DNA from: Haloferax marisrubri
GTDB taxonomy: Archaea > Halobacteriota > Halobacteria > Halobacteriales > Haloferacaceae
Length of the DNA stretch: 64,000 bases
Reading direction: 5' to 3'
NCBI RefSeq assembly: GCF_001469875.2
Contig: NZ_LOPW02000004.1
Location: 365,777-429,776 of the forward strand
Shown piece by piece: positions 61,687-64,000 of the stretch. The number at the start of each line of letters is the position of its first letter. The first letter of the stretch is position 1. Both the position numbers and the translations under genes were made by a program. The notes under the pieces were generated by a model that was not told the origin of the DNA, made no database searches, and saw nothing but the letters and a program-made list of their open reading frames with translations.

Positions 61687-62742
61687 CTACAGCCCCGACC
61701 CGACGGCGTCGGCCACGTCGTCGAAGCCGTCGCGGTCGAGCAGGTCGAGGAGGCCGCGGTTGATGTCGCGGGCGATGGACGGGCCCTCGTAAATCATGCC
61801 CGTGTAGAGTTGGACCATCTCGGCCCCGGCGCGAATCTTCCGATAGGCGCTTTCGGCGTCCGAGACACCGCCGACGCCCACGACGGGCACGTCGGTCCGC
61901 TCGGCGATGTAGCGAATCATGTTCGTTGCTTCGGCCTCGATTGGCTTCCCGGAGAGGCCACCCCGTTCGGCCCGGTTCGGGTTCCGCAGGGTGTCGGGCC
62001 GCGAGGTGGTCGTGTTGCTGGCGATGATGCCGTCGAGACCGAGTTCGTCGACGACTTCGAGCGCGTCCTCAACGGCGGGGTCCGGGAGGTCCGGCGAGAG
62101 TTTCACGAGAAGCGGGTCGGCACCGGCGTCGACGAGCGTCCCGAGAATCGCTTCGAGCGAGTCGCGGTTCTGCAGGTCGCGGAAGCCCTCGCTGTTGGGA
62201 CACGAGACGTTGACGACGAAGTAGTCCGCCCCGTCGGCGACGCGCTCGTAGGTGTAGCGGTAGTCCTCAGGGGCCTCCTCGGTGGGCGTCACCTCCGAGA
62301 GCGCGAGGTTGACGCCGACCGGGATATCGGGGTGGGGTCCGGCGGCGAGGCGCTCTCCGACCGCGTCCGCGCCCTCGTTGTTGAGGCCCATGCGGTTGAT
62401 GAGCGCCTCGTCCTCGGGGAGGCGGAACATCCGCGGGCGCGGGTTCCCGGGTTGCGGCTCCGCGGTGACGCCGCCGACCTCGACGTGGCCGAAACCGAGC
62501 GCGGAGAGGACGGTGGGTATCTCGGCGTTCTTGTCGAACCCCGCCGCGACGCCGACCGGGTTCGGGAAGTCGAGGCCGAACGCACTCGTGGCGAGTCGGG
62601 CGTCGTCGACGCGGTAGCGTCGTTCCAAGAGCGGTTCGACGGGCGTGCCGCGAGCGCTCGCGAGCAGTCCGTGAATGGTCCGGTGGGCGGTCTCCGGTGG
62701 GAACGAAAAGAGGAGCGGTTTGGCGAGGTGATAGGGGTTCAT
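61687..62742 (-). CDS. pyrD: Dihydroorotate dehydrogenase, class 2 type
   Basis: 351 residues, FMN barrel of pyrimidine synthesis. VGVAAGFDKNAE, FGHVEVGGVTAEPQPGNPRPR, FVVNVSCPNSEGFRDLQ (catalytic Ser in NVSCPN), KLSPDLPD, GIIASNTTTSRP and PVVGVGGVSDAESA with YTGMIYEGPSIARDI are all family blocks. A catalytic Ser and the N-terminal helix (YHLAKPLLFSFPPETAHRTIHGLL) mark the membrane-associated, quinone-using class 2. Downstream of the AbrB-like gene on the same strand. Confidence 0.96.
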   Translation of the reverse strand: MNPYHLAKPLLFSFPPETAHRTIHGLLASARGTPVEPLLERRYRVDDARLATSAFGLDFPNPVGVAAGFDKNAEIPTVLSALGFGHVEVGGVTAEPQPGNPRPRMFRLPEDEALINRMGLNNEGADAVGERLAAGPHPDIPVGVNLALSEVTPTEEAPEDYRYTYERVADGADYFVVNVSCPNSEGFRDLQNRDSLEAILGTLVDAGADPLLVKLSPDLPDPAVEDALEVVDELGLDGIIASNTTTSRPDTLRNPNRAERGGLSGKPIEAEATNMIRYIAERTDVPVVGVGGVSDAESAYRKIRAGAEMVQLYTGMIYEGPSIARDINRGLLDLLDRDGFDDVADAVGSGL

Positions 62743-62802
62743 TGCTGTCTGTCGGGCCGTCCGCTGGTGGGGAGTCGGTTCGAGACGATGCGGGTCACGC
62801 GC

Positions 62803-63000
62803 TTAGAAGTCGTGTTCGACCTGGTCTGGGTCCGCTTTCTGGATGATGATTTTGCCGTCTCGAACGCGGACGAACACCTCGTCACCGATCTCCATCCCGG
62901 CGACCGCGAGTTCGTCTTCGTGGAGGTTGACGTGGACGTTGTGGTACTCGCCGTTCTCGTCTTTGGCGCCACTCGGACTGAGCTTCTTTTTCCGGACCAT
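62803..63000 (-). CDS. AbrB/MazE-like swapped-hairpin protein
   Basis: 65 residues from ATG 63000: MVRKKKLSPSGAKDENGEYHNVHVNLHEDELAVAGMEIGDEVFVRVRDGKIIIQKADPDQ. The pattern 'N-H...L-x-I-G-D-E-V-x-V-x-V-x-D-G-K-I-I-I' is the AbrB-type beta hairpin. It is likely a small DNA-binding dimer. A TATA box on the minus strand (CACTTATGTATC, 63032-63043) gives a leader of about 12 bases and fixes the start. The frame stays open further upstream, but across the promoter. It precedes pyrD by 60 bases and may be co-transcribed with it. Confidence 0.78.
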   Translation of the reverse strand: MVRKKKLSPSGAKDENGEYHNVHVNLHEDELAVAGMEIGDEVFVRVRDGKIIIQKADPDQVEHDF

Positions 63001-63188
63001 CTGGGGGTCTATCCGTTGGTTCGCCGCAGGGGATACATAAGTGTTGTCTCCGTCTGCCCGCAGAGTGGTGATTTTCGCCGCAACCCGACCGTCTCGAACA
63101 GAAACTCGTCGCATCGTCGGCGGGGTGAGCCGCCGCCTCGAACCGGTCGAGTATATAAGTAACACGGCGTCGTCGGTCGAAATTCGTC

Positions 63189-63200
63189 GATATATTTATC
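63189..63200 (+). promoter_or_regulatory. TATA box of the MC1 gene
   Basis: GATATATTTATC lies 39-50 bases before the MC1 ATG; transcription would begin near 63222, giving a leader of about 17 bases with GAGGTGG (63225-63231) as ribosome site. A second TATA-like GTATATAAG at 63150-63158 lies 40 bases further upstream, so two start points are possible. Confidence 0.6.
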
Positions 63201-63238
63201 ATGTGCCATGTGGTTCATTGGCATAGAGGTGGAAAATC

Positions 63239-63553
63239 ATGGTACGCGAGGACGGTAAGCGAAACTTCGTGCTCCGAGAGGAGGACGGTACAGAGACGAG
63301 TGTGTTTTCGGGCAGTATGCCGAGACAAGCGGCGCTCAAGGCGGCCCGACGACTCGACCCCGCCGGTTCCGAGGACGACGCGAAGTCGGACGCGGTCGAG
63401 ATTCGACTCCGGGAGAAGGGGACCGACAAGGTCCACATCTTCGACGCGTGGGCGTGGAACAGCAGCGCCCCCGAGGACAAGCCCGGGTGGATGGAGGGGA
63501 AGATTACCAAAGGAAACGTTTCCAAGAAAGGAATCGAACACCTCGACGAGTAG
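63239..63553 (+). CDS. MC1-family chromosomal protein
   Basis: 104 residues, a monomeric architectural protein that bends DNA sharply. Family blocks are visible in order: RNFVLREEDGTETSVFSG, MPRQAALKAARRLDP, IRLREKGTDKVHIFDAWAW and KPGWMEGKITKGNVSKKGIEHL. The halophilic version has an acidic insertion (GSEDDAKSDAV) compared with methanogen MC1 of about 93 residues. A GAGGTGG site lies 7 bases before the ATG. It stands between pyrD's regulator-like neighbour and the rRNA operon, reading toward the latter. Confidence 0.93.
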   Translation: MVREDGKRNFVLREEDGTETSVFSGSMPRQAALKAARRLDPAGSEDDAKSDAVEIRLREKGTDKVHIFDAWAWNSSAPEDKPGWMEGKITKGNVSKKGIEHLDE

Positions 63554-64000
63554 CGCGACCGACGTTCACATTCTTATCGTGCGCACGCACGTGTAGCACC
63601 CGAGTCGTAGCGTAGTCGATACGCCTTTCAAACAGCGCTGCCAGCGTCTGTTTGCGCGACCAACACCCGGTCAGACCGAACGTACGACGCGGGGGATGAC
63701 CGACCGGCCTCCAGTCGCGCGATATCTATCTCTTCGAGAGACATCGGTCGCCACGGGAATCTATCATTATCTTATGAGTAATCCCGCCATGAAACCGCAT
63801 GACGAAGCGCCATCGGTTCGACGGCCTTTTATGTATCCCCGGCATTCGGATTAATGCGAAGAAGCGCACGGGGGCACTCCCCCCGAAGGCTTCCACCGAA
63901 CGCCCCGACCCCAAGGTCGTCAGGCGCTCACCGGGATGACACACCTTCCCGGGGGTCGCCACGATACGACGGCCTTAAGTGGTCCAAGGCATTTCGGATG
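63554..64000 (+). promoter_or_regulatory. rRNA operon promoter region and 16S leader
   Basis: No gene. The stretch TTCGACGG (63817-63824), TTTTATG (63827-63833), then a CCCC and ATTCGG start region matches the haloarchaeal rRNA promoter consensus as I remember it. Transcription should begin near 63850 and read off the right edge. An AT-rich block at 63755-63780 may be a further, upstream promoter. From 63870 on there are GC-rich stems such as GGGGGCACTCCCCCC (63870-63884), typical of the 16S leader. The 16S gene itself is not in the window. Confidence 0.75.

Noticed and set aside
63726..63962. 78-codon minus-strand frame in the rRNA leader
   Set aside because: Overlaps the rRNA promoter and leader stems; no recognisable protein features.

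Overview
The window is a high-GC haloarchaeal chromosome segment. The proteins are acidic, most genes have an AT-rich TATA-like box about 25 bases before an ATG or GTG with no ribosome site (leaderless transcripts), and the families are archaeal (PibD prepilin peptidase, Hel308, EndA, MC1, archaeal PheST and ValS, a haloarchaeal rRNA promoter). From memory, unchecked, the gene order (ferredoxin, pibD, his genes, upp, serA, 2-oxoacid dehydrogenase operon, pheST, pyrD, rRNA operon) resembles Haloferax volcanii, so Haloferax is the likely genus. I see no insertion sequence, integrase, CRISPR array or complete tRNA gene.

Layout. 1-853: start of a cytochrome P450 and a Bat-like HTH regulator. 1025-5016: methionine island, metY-metX-metY. 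5140-9779: phosphate permease, 2Fe-2S ferredoxin, membrane protein, PibD, HisI, small membrane protein. 9823-15553: GlmM-type mutase, hisA, hisB, small membrane and zinc-finger proteins, an ACT-domain protein, a YigZ/IMPACT protein. 15578-20031: TAXI-TRAP uptake operon. 20032-20481: gene-free, AT-rich on one side, with two near-identical ORB-like repeats on the other. 20482-24487: zinc finger, upp, COG0523 GTPase, ArsA/Get3 ATPase with a small partner. 24622-31392: CstA-like transporter, cupin, conserved haloarchaeal proteins, TrmB-like regulator, thrC, a coiled-coil protein. 31432-36176: serA, serB, small proteins and an HTH/membrane-protein pair with a perfect palindrome upstream. 36208-42543: 2-oxoacid dehydrogenase operon (E1 alpha, E1 beta, E2, E3) and lipA. 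42839-49814: a 35-residue basic protein, hel308, HAD phosphatase, zinc-ribbon protein, endA-trpS. 49852-52452: two amino-acid oxidoreductases and a small protein. 52526-56160: pheS-pheT with a candidate leader peptide. 56280-64000: metB-like gene, valS, membrane protein, pyrD, AbrB-like protein, MC1 and the promoter and leader of an rRNA operon whose 16S gene lies beyond the right edge.

The genes are mainly core metabolism (Met, His, Ser/Thr, lipoate, pyrimidine) and translation (three aminoacyl-tRNA synthetases, tRNA splicing endonuclease, rRNA operon start). Operons are short and often have ATGA or TAATG overlaps: metY-metX, small membrane protein/COG0523, cupin partner, DUF2178-like/HTH, all four dehydrogenase genes, endA-trpS and pheS-pheT.

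The most striking signal is upstream of pheST: a promoter placed to start transcription at the ATG of a 26-codon ORF ending Phe-Gly-Phe-Phe-Phe-Leu-Thr-Ala, followed by mutually exclusive RNA pairings and then pheS. This looks like a phenylalanine-sensing leader peptide, comparable in logic to pheM of Escherichia coli, in an archaeon. Second is the pair of ORB-like repeats at 20284 and 20421 next to AT-rich DNA, a candidate cryptic replication origin or Orc1/Cdc6 binding site.
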